Assembly (NCBI GenBank): GCA_049511335.1 | Contig: JBEKYD010000065.1 | Coordinates: 1-27,965, forward strand | Reading direction: 5' to 3' | From: JBEKYD01 sp049511335 | GTDB taxonomy: Bacteria > Acidobacteriota > Terriglobia > Bryobacterales > Bryobacteraceae | DNA length: 27,965 nt | Shown: in pieces, positions 18,815-26,371 of the stretch | Layout of the letters: each line of letters starts with the position of its first letter | Position numbering within the stretch: the first letter of the stretch is position 1 | Notes under the pieces: generated by a model | What the model was told of the DNA's origin: nothing | Databases searched by the model: none | Seen by the model: the letters and a program-made list of their open reading frames with translations, nothing else | Position numbers and translations under genes: made by a program

Positions 18815-20050
18815 TTATCGCGCCAGCGCCACCGCCAGCAGCAGCGCCCGCTGGGTGCCGCGCCAGGAATCGCGGGTATCGAAGGTTTCGTTGAGCGAGT
18901 GGGCGCCCGTGCCGGAACCGCCCCCGCTGATGGTGATGGCGGGTATGCCGAGATTCATGGGCACGTTGGCATCGGTCGAGCCCTCGTGCAAGGTCTCGGG
19001 AATACCGAGGGCGTGCGAGACGGCGAGCGCGGTTTGGACGATGGGATTGTCCTTGGGCGTCTGTCCGGCGGGGCGGACACCCACCAACTCGGCCGAAACC
19101 GAGACTGGCCCGCGATTGTGCCAGCGCTGATTCTCTTCCTCCACGGCCGCGTGCAGAGCCGCCTGAAACTTGTCGTCGACAGCTTTGAGCGAGGCCGGAT
19201 CGGCCGAACGCATGTCCACCTCCATCCAGGCTTCGAATGGAATGGCGTTGACCGACGTGCCGCCGCCCACACGGCCCACGTTGAAGGTGGTCTTGGGCTG
19301 GGTGGGTACTTCGAAGGCATCGATTTTGGCGATGGCCCGGCCCATGGCCTGAATCGGATTGGCCATACCGAACGCGCCGTAGCTGTGCCCGCCGGGCCCC
19401 TTGAAGGTCACCTTATAACGGTTGCTGCCCACGCCAATGTTGGTGATTCCCAGTCCGATGCCGTCGATGGAAACGAACTTATCGATCTGGCCTTTCAGCG
19501 TGACGCCGAACAACTCTTTCATGCCGCGCAAATCGCCCAGGCCTTCTTCGCCCACGTCGGCCACGAAGGTGATGGCGCCGGGCGTTTCGACGTGCGCCTC
19601 GTCAAGCGCGGCAATCATGCCCAGCAGAACGGCGAGTCCGCGGCAATCATCGCCGATGCCAGGCCCCTTCAACACCGTGCTATCGCGCGTCACCTTCACG
19701 TCCGTGCCCTCCGGAAAGACGGTATCGAGATGGGCGGCAAACACCAGGTTGGGGTGGGCGGAGCGCCCGGGGCGAACCCCGATGACGTTGCCGGCCTTAT
19801 CGATACGGACGTCATTCAAGCCGTCCCGCTGGAAAAGGCGCTCCAGCTCGCGCCCACGAACTTCTTCATGGAACGGCGGCGCGGCAATCTGGCAGACGCG
19901 TATCTGTTCCTCGATCATGCGCGGCTCGTTACGCTCGATGGCGGCAAAGGCCGCGCGGATGGACGCGTCGTTCACCAGGACGGCGGGACTCTGGGCCAAC
20001 GCGGCTACGGAGCAGGCCAAACAAAGGAGCAAAGTTCGGAGAGAGTTCAT
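18815..20050 (-). CDS. Secreted M20 family metallopeptidase (PepT-like)
   Basis: A 411-residue protein with a signal peptide (LLLCLACSVAALAQ) and the M20 two-zinc core: H107 and catalytic D109 in HLDTVFPEG, bridging D134 in GIGDDCRG, general base E168 with E169 in VGEEGLGDL, D196 in SIDGIG, and H384 in GAHSLNE. The dimerisation lid lies between about 205 and 310 (GPGGHSYGAFG). The ligand order and the GDDCRG form fit peptidase-T-like or tripeptidase-like M20 enzymes, which are usually cytoplasmic; export is a notable difference. It starts 7 bp after the stop of another M20 gene, with no ribosome binding site, so translation is probably coupled. Substrates are likely small peptides. Confidence 0.9.
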   Translation of the reverse strand: MNSLRTLLLCLACSVAALAQSPAVLVNDASIRAAFAAIERNEPRMIEEQIRVCQIAAPPFHEEVRGRELERLFQRDGLNDVRIDKAGNVIGVRPGRSAHPNLVFAAHLDTVFPEGTDVKVTRDSTVLKGPGIGDDCRGLAVLLGMIAALDEAHVETPGAITFVADVGEEGLGDLRGMKELFGVTLKGQIDKFVSIDGIGLGITNIGVGSNRYKVTFKGPGGHSYGAFGMANPIQAMGRAIAKIDAFEVPTQPKTTFNVGRVGGGTSVNAIPFEAWMEVDMRSADPASLKAVDDKFQAALHAAVEEENQRWHNRGPVSVSAELVGVRPAGQTPKDNPIVQTALAVSHALGIPETLHEGSTDANVPMNLGIPAITISGGGSGTGAHSLNETFDTRDSWRGTQRALLLAVALAR

Positions 20051-20057
20051 AAGAGGT

Positions 20058-21347
20058 TTATCGGGTGAGGCGGTAAATCAACAGCGCCGTGCGTTTCATC
20101 TGGATGGGCTGGCGGCGCAGGTCGATGGTTTCGCCGGGCACATGCGCGCCGGAACCCACGGCGCCCAGCCCGGAGAGAGAGTCCAGAAAGGGCGCGGCAA
20201 ACGACAAGTCGCCGGCGCCGCGCCTGGCCGGCGGCAGCGCTTCCATGGTTTCGAAATTCAAATCGCGGTTGACGGCGTTGAGCAGGTCGAGCAGGCGCTG
20301 ATTGCCGGCCGTGGCGGGCATGGAAGGATAGCCCTCCTCGAAACGGATCTCAGCGCCGGCGCCGGGAAGATGCTCGGCCACAATCTGCCGCATCTTTTCG
20401 CGCGTGCGCTGGAGCTGCTCGTCGGTAATGGTGCGGATGTCGCCGGAGGCCACGGCCGTACCCGGAATGATATTGGTTTTGCCGGAAGCTGTGCCGGTGT
20501 TCTCCTTGGGGTTGTACTCCACGGTAGTCCCGCCCAGCACCACGCTGACGTTATAAGTAAGGTCGGGCTCGCGCAAACGGTCGTGAAAGGCGGTCAGAAT
20601 ACGAGCCAGCTCATAAATTGCGCCGCTGCCCACGCTGGGATTGAAAATGCCGGCGGAGTGGCCGGTCTTACCTGTGGCGGTGAGATGCCAGCTTGAAGCG
20701 CTGCGGCGGGCAATGGTGGCGTATTCGTGGCCGCCCGCAACCGTGCCACCTTCGAATTCGAGCGCGACGTCGCTGTTTTTGGCGGCATCCACCAGGTCGC
20801 GCCGCGCGATGGAGAGCGGCTCGCCGGGTTTCTCTTCGTCGCCGGTCAGAAACACGGTGATTGATGCGCCGTCCAGCGCTCCGGCCGCCTGCAGAGCCTT
20901 GAGGGAATACAAAATGACCATCAGGCCGCCCTTCATGTCGCTCGAGCCGGGCCCGAGAGTCTTGTCGCCCTGCCGCTCGAACTTCTGAAACGGACTGGAA
21001 GGCTCGAATACGGTATCCATGTGGCCGATCAGCAGCACGCGCCGGCCACGGGTCCCTTTGCGCACCGCCACAAGATGGCCGGCGCGATGGACTTCATCCA
21101 TGGGAATCCAGCGGACCGAAAATCCGAGTGCTTCGAAGCGCGGCCGCAGCTCGTCCGCCACCCGCCGCACGCCGGCCGGGTTGAGCGTGCCGCTATTGAT
21201 GTCCACCAGTTTTTCCAGAAATGCATTGGATTCCACCAGGTTGGCATTGACGGCGGCAGCGATGCGGCTTTCAACGTCGGAGAGCGCCCCGGCGGATAAG
21301 GCCAGCGCCCCAGCCGCCGCAAGAAATACTCGTGCAGGGAACCTCAT
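20058..21347 (-). CDS. Secreted M20 family metallopeptidase (CPG2-like)
   Basis: A 429-residue protein from the ATG at 21347; an upstream GTG/ATG extension to 21431 would bury the signal peptide (RVFLAAAGALALSAGALS) and is rejected. M20 ligands are seen in GHMDTVFEP, GSSDMKGG, TGDEEKPGE, FEGG and, near the C-terminus, GSGAHVPGE. The order and the SSDMKGG wording match glutamate carboxypeptidase (CPG2)-type M20 enzymes, which remove C-terminal residues from peptides or N-acyl amino acids. The region between GKTGHSAGIFNPSVGSG and the NIIPGTAVASGDIRTI strand is the lid domain. It is the first gene of a three-gene minus-strand unit with the neighbouring M20 gene and the small uncharacterised protein. 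Exact substrate unknown. Confidence 0.9.
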   Translation of the reverse strand: MRFPARVFLAAAGALALSAGALSDVESRIAAAVNANLVESNAFLEKLVDINSGTLNPAGVRRVADELRPRFEALGFSVRWIPMDEVHRAGHLVAVRKGTRGRRVLLIGHMDTVFEPSSPFQKFERQGDKTLGPGSSDMKGGLMVILYSLKALQAAGALDGASITVFLTGDEEKPGEPLSIARRDLVDAAKNSDVALEFEGGTVAGGHEYATIARRSASSWHLTATGKTGHSAGIFNPSVGSGAIYELARILTAFHDRLREPDLTYNVSVVLGGTTVEYNPKENTGTASGKTNIIPGTAVASGDIRTITDEQLQRTREKMRQIVAEHLPGAGAEIRFEEGYPSMPATAGNQRLLDLLNAVNRDLNFETMEALPPARRGAGDLSFAAPFLDSLSGLGAVGSGAHVPGETIDLRRQPIQMKRTALLIYRLTR

Positions 21348-21362
21348 GTATCGAATGGGCCG

Positions 21363-21370
21363 ATGATAGC
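21363..21370 (-). promoter_or_regulatory. Candidate extended -10 promoter of the M20 operon
   Basis: The complement reads TGCTATCAT, with -10 TATCAT (21368-21363) and an upstream TG, ending 15 nt before the ATG at 21347. No -35 box is convincing, as expected for an extended -10. TGCTATTCT upstream of the SNF2 gene has the same form. Confidence 0.4.
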
Positions 21371-21463
21371 ACGTTCGGCAGGAGGTACCGGGCGTGGCGC
21401 CCTGCCTGCCGCGCTGATGACTCGCCCACAACTATGCCCAACGGAGGCGAGGCGGTTCACTGG

Positions 21464-21469
21464 TAAGAT
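21464..21469 (+). promoter_or_regulatory. Candidate -10 element of a leaderless antitoxin-like gene
   Basis: TAAGAT lies exactly 6 nt before the ATG at 21476. The intervening TGAGGC could also act as a very close Shine-Dalgarno, but it overlaps the expected transcription start. This is the same layout as at 17224. Confidence 0.45.
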
Positions 21470-21475
21470 TGAGGC

Positions 21476-21691
21476 ATGTCGACGCTGCTGGAGAAAGCTC
21501 TGGAGAAAGTCGTCGCGCTTCCTCAGGATGAGCAGGACGCGATTGCTTCCCAGATCCTGGCGTCGCTGGCCGACGAAGACGCTTGGAAGAAGCGCTTTGC
21601 CGAAAAGCGCGAAGTGATCCGTCGCATGGCGCGAGAAGCCCTTGAGAAAGACGAGAGGGGCGAGACGCTGCCGTTGGACGATCTGCTTTGA
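21476..21691 (+). CDS. Antitoxin-like small protein
   Basis: A 71-residue protein, mostly helical and charged: SALLEKALEKV-like start (STLLEKALEKVVALPQDEQD), then AIASQILASLADEDAWKKRF, then an acidic and hydrophobic tail ending in LPLDDLL. The pattern of a LP-x-EEQ helix, a WKKRF-type aromatic helix and a short Leu/Asp tail is one I associate with small antitoxins of type II addiction modules placed before RelE/ParE-like toxins. Its stop codon overlaps the TTG start of a toxin relic by a few bases, the usual antitoxin-toxin coupling. The partner is truncated, so this would be an orphan antitoxin. The family call is from pattern memory. It may instead be a small hypothetical protein with unknown role. 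Confidence 0.65.
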   Translation: MSTLLEKALEKVVALPQDEQDAIASQILASLADEDAWKKRFAEKREVIRRMAREALEKDERGETLPLDDLL

Positions 21692-21741
21692 TCCAGTCCC
21701 GCACGACCCGGCAGTTTTGGCGTTTGTTTTCCGATTTGCCC
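21688..21741 (+). pseudogene. Truncated RelE/ParE-like toxin
   Basis: From a TTG overlapping the antitoxin stop, the frame reads IQSRTTRQFWRLFSDLP. This matches the N-terminal helix of RelE-like toxins placed behind such antitoxins (form: I-SRTT-QFW-LF--LP). The frame stays open to 21891, but after about 21741 nothing resembles the toxin: the catalytic core with its conserved Arg/His strands is absent and the frame runs into the 3' end of the opposite-strand helicase gene at 21775. The toxin has therefore been lost at a junction near 21741-21775. A very short or divergent toxin is the alternative. Confidence 0.5.
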
Positions 21742-21774
21742 TATACGACCGTCTGGTCTGACATCGAATGCACG

Positions 21775-24132
21775 TCACCGCTGCCCGAACGCGCCCACAA
21801 ACGCCGAGAGAGCCCGCATCAGGCGGCCCTGATCGAGCGATTGGGGCAGCGGAATCGCGAGCACCGGGCTGTTCGTGCGCGGGTCGCGTGAGACCAGGCT
21901 CGAAAGGCCCTCGCCGGCAGGCGCGCTTTTTGCTACGGCGGCCAAGGATTCCAGCAATCGCACGCCGGTTTCGATCAACCCAGCCGCGGCTTGTTCGAAT
22001 GCCGCCGGTTCGAATGCCGCTGTAGCTGCCGCCGCTGGCTGCGCCGGCGGCGGTGCTGGCGGTGCCACAGCCGGAATGGGAACGGCCTTGGCGGGAGGTT
22101 GGTCGATCACGGGTTTAGGCCGCTCGGGTTGTTCGGCGAAGATCTCTTTCACCGCCTGCAGGACGCTCTTTCGTCCCAGCGCGGCGAAACTCACCTCCGC
22201 GGTCGGCGAATCGAAGACTCCCGCGAACAGGGATTTTTTCAGCTTGAGCGTTTCCCATACGCGCTCCTCAATACTGCCCTTGGTGAGCAGGTGCACCACG
22301 TGAACCGGGTGTTCCTGGCCCATACGGTGAACGCGGCCAATCCGCTGTTCCAGGCGGGCGGGATTCCAGGGAGGCTCGAAATTGATCACCGCGGAAGCTG
22401 CTTGGAGGTTCAAGCCAACGCCTCCCGCGTCGGTCGAGAGAAACACGCGGCACTCGGCATCGCGACGGAATTTCTCCATCAGCGCGCCGCGATTGCGCGC
22501 CGGGACGCCGCCATGCAGAGAGACGAATCCCACTCCCAGCTTCTCCAGTTCCTTGCCGGCCAGGTAATTCATCCGCTCATACTCGCTGAAGACCACCACC
22601 TTGCGGTCTTCTTCCATGGCCAGCTCGCGGACAATCTCGCGAAACTCTTCGAGCTTCGGCGAGTGGTTGGTTTGTTTGTCGAAAAGAAAAGTGGAGTTGC
22701 AGAGCATCCGCATGTTCTGCAGGCAGCACATAATCCGCCGCAGGTCGATTTCCGAAAGCCAGCCTTGCCGTTCCCATTTGCGCATCAGTGCGGCCAGGAT
22801 GTCGTTCTGTTCCCAATACGGCTCGGCCTGCTGCGGGGTGAGGGGAACGTGCAGAATCCGGTCGGTGCGCTTGGGCAGATCCTTGAGGACCTCCTGCCGG
22901 GTACGCCTCAGAAGCACCGGCGCCAGTTGATCGTGAATCCGGTCGAGCCCGCGGTAGCCGATGAGGCGGCCGGTTTCGTCCTCCGTGCGGTGCTCGGCCA
23001 GGAAGCGAAACGCGGGGCCCAGGCGGCGGCCATCGATGAACTCCACCACCGAGAACAGCTCCTCCAGCTTGTTCTCAAGCGGGGTTCCGGTGAGCACGAA
23101 GGCATAGCGGCTCTTCAGTTGTTTCACGGTGCGGGCGGTGGCGGTGGTCCAGTTTCGGATTCGTTGCGCTTCATCGAGGATAATCAGGTCGGGCCCCAGC
23201 TCGTGCATGTAGCGCACGTCTTTCAACACCAGTTCGTGGCTGGAAAGGTTGAAGAACTTGGGCGAGGCATAGAGCTCGCGCCGGTGCGGCAGTAACCCGT
23301 CGATCACCCGGACCGGAAGATCGGTGAATTTCTCGATTTCGGTTTTCCACTGGTACTTCACCGAGGCTGGAGCGACGACCAGGACTCTCGCAATGCCCCG
23401 CCGCCGCCGGAGCAACTCGGCCGCCGCCAGTGCTTGGACGGTCTTGCCTAGACCCATGTCGTCGGCCAGAACCACGCGGCCCCGGCAAGCGGCGAAAATG
23501 GCGCCGCGCTCCTGGTAGGGCAGCAGTTTGGTCTTCAGCACTCCATGTAAGGGGTTCTGTCCGCGGCGAATCTTGGCGAGAAGCTGGCGTTCCAGGTCGA
23601 GTCCCTCCGCGAGCTCGTTTTCGCGGTCGAGATGCTCCAGCACGTCGCTGTAAATGACCGCTTCCAGATCGGCCTTGCGGAAGGCTTCGATTACCCGATG
23701 AAAGCCGCGAAAATGCTCTTGCCGCAGCAACCCTTCCGAATCGAAATACTCCTCGGCCAACTGGCGGAGAGCTGGGGACGGAGAGGCCGGCAGGCGCAGC
23801 CGTACGTCGATGGTTTCGCCATATTGTAGAGAAATGGAAGCGCGCGAGCGCGCATACGCCTTGTTTTCGAGGGCATGGCCGTGCCGTTTCCGGAGCCGCA
23901 AAAGAAGGGCCTCGATGTGCTTGCAGGTGCCCAAAGTGTTGACCGCGAAGTCCGGGCATGAGCAGTAGTTCTCGAACAGCCCGGGTCCGCGCATAGCGAC
24001 TCGATACGTCTTTCCGCTGGCGGACTGTACCAGATAATCGCCGTACGGCTCGCCGCTTGGCCGTTCGAGAACCTTGCCGATGGCGTCACGCGCCCGTTCG
24101 CGCCGTTCGGCAATCTGTTGTTCGACTAACAT
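21775..24132 (-). CDS. SNF2-family DNA helicase/ATPase with SWIM zinc finger
   Basis: A 785-residue protein. The SWIM zinc finger has C57, C59, C70 and H72 (CSCP...TCKH), followed by a 130-residue linker. The Swi2/Snf2 motor has Walker A DMGLGKT (225-231), Walker B DEAQ (320-323), motif III LTGTPLENK, SLHGGV, DAGGVGLNLQ and motif VI RLEQRIGRVHRMGQ. The C-terminal part from about 655 is low-complexity Pro/Ala sequence, then a short helical end. Members use ATP to move along DNA and remodel protein-DNA complexes, and SWIM fingers bind nucleic acid; bacterial copies are linked to RapA-like and repair functions, but the role here is not known. The gene is monocistronic, with a candidate promoter at 24163 and no obvious ribosome binding site. 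A toxin relic ends beside its 3' end. Confidence 0.93.
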   Translation of the reverse strand: MLVEQQIAERRERARDAIGKVLERPSGEPYGDYLVQSASGKTYRVAMRGPGLFENYCSCPDFAVNTLGTCKHIEALLLRLRKRHGHALENKAYARSRASISLQYGETIDVRLRLPASPSPALRQLAEEYFDSEGLLRQEHFRGFHRVIEAFRKADLEAVIYSDVLEHLDRENELAEGLDLERQLLAKIRRGQNPLHGVLKTKLLPYQERGAIFAACRGRVVLADDMGLGKTVQALAAAELLRRRRGIARVLVVAPASVKYQWKTEIEKFTDLPVRVIDGLLPHRRELYASPKFFNLSSHELVLKDVRYMHELGPDLIILDEAQRIRNWTTATARTVKQLKSRYAFVLTGTPLENKLEELFSVVEFIDGRRLGPAFRFLAEHRTEDETGRLIGYRGLDRIHDQLAPVLLRRTRQEVLKDLPKRTDRILHVPLTPQQAEPYWEQNDILAALMRKWERQGWLSEIDLRRIMCCLQNMRMLCNSTFLFDKQTNHSPKLEEFREIVRELAMEEDRKVVVFSEYERMNYLAGKELEKLGVGFVSLHGGVPARNRGALMEKFRRDAECRVFLSTDAGGVGLNLQAASAVINFEPPWNPARLEQRIGRVHRMGQEHPVHVVHLLTKGSIEERVWETLKLKKSLFAGVFDSPTAEVSFAALGRKSVLQAVKEIFAEQPERPKPVIDQPPAKAVPIPAVAPPAPPPAQPAAAATAAFEPAAFEQAAAGLIETGVRLLESLAAVAKSAPAGEGLSSLVSRDPRTNSPVLAIPLPQSLDQGRLMRALSAFVGAFGQR

Positions 24133-24162
24133 GTGGTGGTCTTTCGCTCCGGATCAGGAGCC

Positions 24163-24171
24163 AGAATAGCA
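24163..24171 (-). promoter_or_regulatory. Candidate extended -10 promoter of the SNF2 gene
   Basis: On the complement, TGCTATTCT contains a -10-like TATTCT (24168-24163) with an upstream TG, 30 nt before the ATG. The sequence is close to that upstream of the M20 operon. Not tested. Confidence 0.4.
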
Positions 24172-24189
24172 GGGCGCGGGCCATGTGGA

Positions 24190-24207
24190 GCAGGCGTTTT
24201 CGCCTGC
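24190..24207. repeat. Perfect 7-bp hairpin in the palindromic intergenic region
   Basis: GCAGGCG (24190-24196), TTTT loop, CGCCTGC (24201-24207). It lies between the SNF2 start and the larger palindrome. A further GCCGGC...GCCGGC pair occurs at about 24209-24258, so this side of the gap is also made of short palindromes. Confidence 0.6.
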
Positions 24208-24264
24208 AGCCGGCAAATGTGGCGCGCGCACTCGTGCGCACTCCTGATGTCGCCGGCCATTTTC

Positions 24265-24358
24265 AGGTGGGACGGACGATCGTTTTTTGTCGTCTGTCAG
24301 GCTGTTGTGGTTTGGCGAAGGCCTGACAGACCACGAAGAACGATGGTCTGTCCCACCT
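24265..24358. repeat. 94-bp palindromic intergenic element (MITE/REP-like)
   Basis: The outer arms (24265-24284 and 24339-24358) match with two mismatches in 20, and the inner arms GTCTGTCAGGC (24292-24302) and GCCTGACAGAC (24321-24331) are perfect 11-mers. The outer and inner stems are separated by 7 nt on each side and close on an 18-nt loop. It contains no open reading frame. The layout fits a nonautonomous mobile or REP-type palindromic repeat, and similar GTGGGACAG wording appears at 10320-10344. Confidence 0.65.
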
Positions 24359-24555
24359 CTGGGCCGCCCAAACATGGCTCACCTCAAATTCCACGAGATC
24401 GGGAGTGCGGAGAACTGTACTCGACGCGGCACGCAAGCGGCGGTTGTGAAGTTAATCTCGCGCCCCTCCTAAGGGTTGACCGTCCCGCATTTAGGTACCT
24501 TGCCCAGTTCGGCTCAGATCGGCGCCGTGCGTGCGATTTCGTACAGAATGCTACC
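24359..24555 (+). other. Upstream region of the large secreted protein, including a CAGAAT -10-like element
   Basis: These 197 bp hold no gene. CAGAAT at 24544-24549 lies 6 nt before the ATG at 24556, matching the leaderless layout seen at 17224 and 21464 (with C instead of T at the first position). TTGACC at 24476-24481 resembles a -35 box, but no well-spaced -10 follows it. Confidence 0.4.
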
Positions 24556-26346
24556 ATGGAGCTGACGAACATCTGGAGGGCGATAGTGTCTCTCAGCCCA
24601 TTTTTTTCACGCCTGAGAATCGTGCGCTTCGCCGCCGCGGCGGGATTGCTTGGCTGCCTGCTGGCGGCAGCGCCCCACGGAGCATGGGCGCAAAATCAGT
24701 CAAATTACCGCGACCCGCAAGGGCGCTTCACGCTGCGGATTCCGCCGGGCTGGAAAACCGCTCAGATGAATGGCGACGCCGTGCAGTTTTCCAGCGGTTC
24801 GGCTTACGTGACTCTGTTAACGCTGTCGTCGAGCGATCCGGACCTGATGCTGAGCTCCATCGCCACCGCGACGGGCAAGCAGTGGAAGAACTTCGCGGAG
24901 GCGCGGCGCGGCGATGCGAACTTCGGCGGGCGAACCGGGAAATACGCAACCTATTCGGGTATCAATCCGATGGGCTCGGACTCGTACTTCGAACTCCTCG
25001 GCGTGAGCGACGGCTCGCTGACGTTTCTGATGCTGATCTCGGCGCCGAAGGTGGATTTCACGCGCATGAAGGGCGCCTTCGACCAAATCGAGCAGAGCTT
25101 CACCCTGACTGCTCCGTCGAAGGCTCCCGGCGGTCCTCCCCCAGGGCCGGCCGGCGCGGTCGACACCGCCGCTCCACCGCCGGCCCCAGCGCGCGCAGCG
25201 CGTCCTTCTTCGCCACCGCCACCTTCCACGCGATCCGCGTCCGCACCGGCTGCCGGCAATTTCTACCGGATGAAACTCGTGAAGATCGTGGATGAGCGCG
25301 GCTTCGAGCGCCCCATGACGGCGCTGACGCTGTTGATCCCCACCGATTGGCAATTCCAAGGCAGCGTGCAATACGACGCCAAGACCGGGTGCCACGCCAA
25401 CATCGTGCAATTGGTATTTCGCGCCTCCAGTGCGGACGGGCGCCTGGCCATGGAATTACTCCCCGGCAATACCTGGCAGTGGGCCGACGATCCGAACATG
25501 CGCAACATGATGCAGACCAGCAACCAGCAGATGGCCCGCTTCGGCTGGCGCGGTTGCGACATCATGCCGCCCATGACGGCGGACCAATTCCTGCGGCGGA
25601 ACGTGCTTCCCTCCGCGCGGCGCGGCGCCACGGTAGCGGGTTCCGAGACGATGCCCGACGCCGAAGCGCGAATGCAGGAGGAAGCGCGCGAAGCGCAGCG
25701 GATTGCCGCGCAACAGGGGATGCGGGTGAACGTGCGCACCTCGGCGTCGCGGGTCCGCATCGGCTATGCGCTCGGCGGCCAGCCGGTGGAGGAATGGTTT
25801 ACCGCCATGACGACTTCGGTCGGCATGGCCGGCCCATCGCTCAACATGCGCATGGGCCGCATGGGGCAATCGCTATACTACAGCAGCAGCGCCGATCATG
25901 TATTCGGAATGCGCGCTCCCCAGGGCCAATTGGACGCGCAGGAGAAACTCTTCCAGCTTTTGATGGGCACGGTGCGGGTCGACGCCGCGTGGCAGGCGCG
26001 CGTGCAACAGGTGATGGCGAACTTGCAGGCGCAGGACAGCAAGGGCGCGGCCGATCGTTCGGCCATCATCGCCCAAGCCGGCCGCGACACCGCCAAGTCG
26101 ATTCACGATGCCTACCAAAACGCCACCGACAGCCGCGAGCATTCCATGGAAAACTGGAGCCAGTACATGCGCGGCGTGCAGACGTTCCGCAACCCCAACA
26201 CGGGCGACACGGTGGAGCTGAGCAACCAGTACGGGCACGCTTGGGCGGGTGCGGATGGCACCTACCTGGTGACGGATTCGGCCAACTTCAATCCCAATTC
26301 GTCGCTCAATGGAAACTGGACCAAGCTGGAAGCGGTGCAGAGGTAG
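24556..26346 (+). CDS. Large secreted protein of unknown function
   Basis: A 596-residue protein from the ATG at 24556. A GTG at 24586 with an excellent GGAGGG site (24575-24580) is the alternative and would give 586 residues; both retain a signal peptide (AAAAGLLGCLLAAAPHGAWA). Three parts are visible: an N-terminal domain (about 51-190) opening YRDPQGRFTLRIPPGWK, reminiscent of PsbP/DUF1795-type domains; a Pro/Ala/Ser linker (about 191-234); and a middle domain (about 235-470) with conserved-looking DWQFQGSVQYDAKTGCH and two Cys. The C-terminal part includes FRNPNTGDTVELSNQYGHAW and ends with Asn/Trp-rich sequence resembling tails found on other acidobacterial secreted proteins. The overall family is not recognised. 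Acts in periplasm or outside the cell. Confidence 0.8.
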   Translation: MELTNIWRAIVSLSPFFSRLRIVRFAAAAGLLGCLLAAAPHGAWAQNQSNYRDPQGRFTLRIPPGWKTAQMNGDAVQFSSGSAYVTLLTLSSSDPDLMLSSIATATGKQWKNFAEARRGDANFGGRTGKYATYSGINPMGSDSYFELLGVSDGSLTFLMLISAPKVDFTRMKGAFDQIEQSFTLTAPSKAPGGPPPGPAGAVDTAAPPPAPARAARPSSPPPPSTRSASAPAAGNFYRMKLVKIVDERGFERPMTALTLLIPTDWQFQGSVQYDAKTGCHANIVQLVFRASSADGRLAMELLPGNTWQWADDPNMRNMMQTSNQQMARFGWRGCDIMPPMTADQFLRRNVLPSARRGATVAGSETMPDAEARMQEEAREAQRIAAQQGMRVNVRTSASRVRIGYALGGQPVEEWFTAMTTSVGMAGPSLNMRMGRMGQSLYYSSSADHVFGMRAPQGQLDAQEKLFQLLMGTVRVDAAWQARVQQVMANLQAQDSKGAADRSAIIAQAGRDTAKSIHDAYQNATDSREHSMENWSQYMRGVQTFRNPNTGDTVELSNQYGHAWAGADGTYLVTDSANFNPNSSLNGNWTKLEAVQR

Positions 26347-26371
26347 GAGTAAGGAGCCGCAAAAGAATATG

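Noticed and set aside
24133..24555. Upstream extension of the large secreted protein frame to 24133.
   Set aside because: It runs through the palindromic repeats, and no start there has a ribosome binding site or leaderless layout; the signal peptide begins after 24556.
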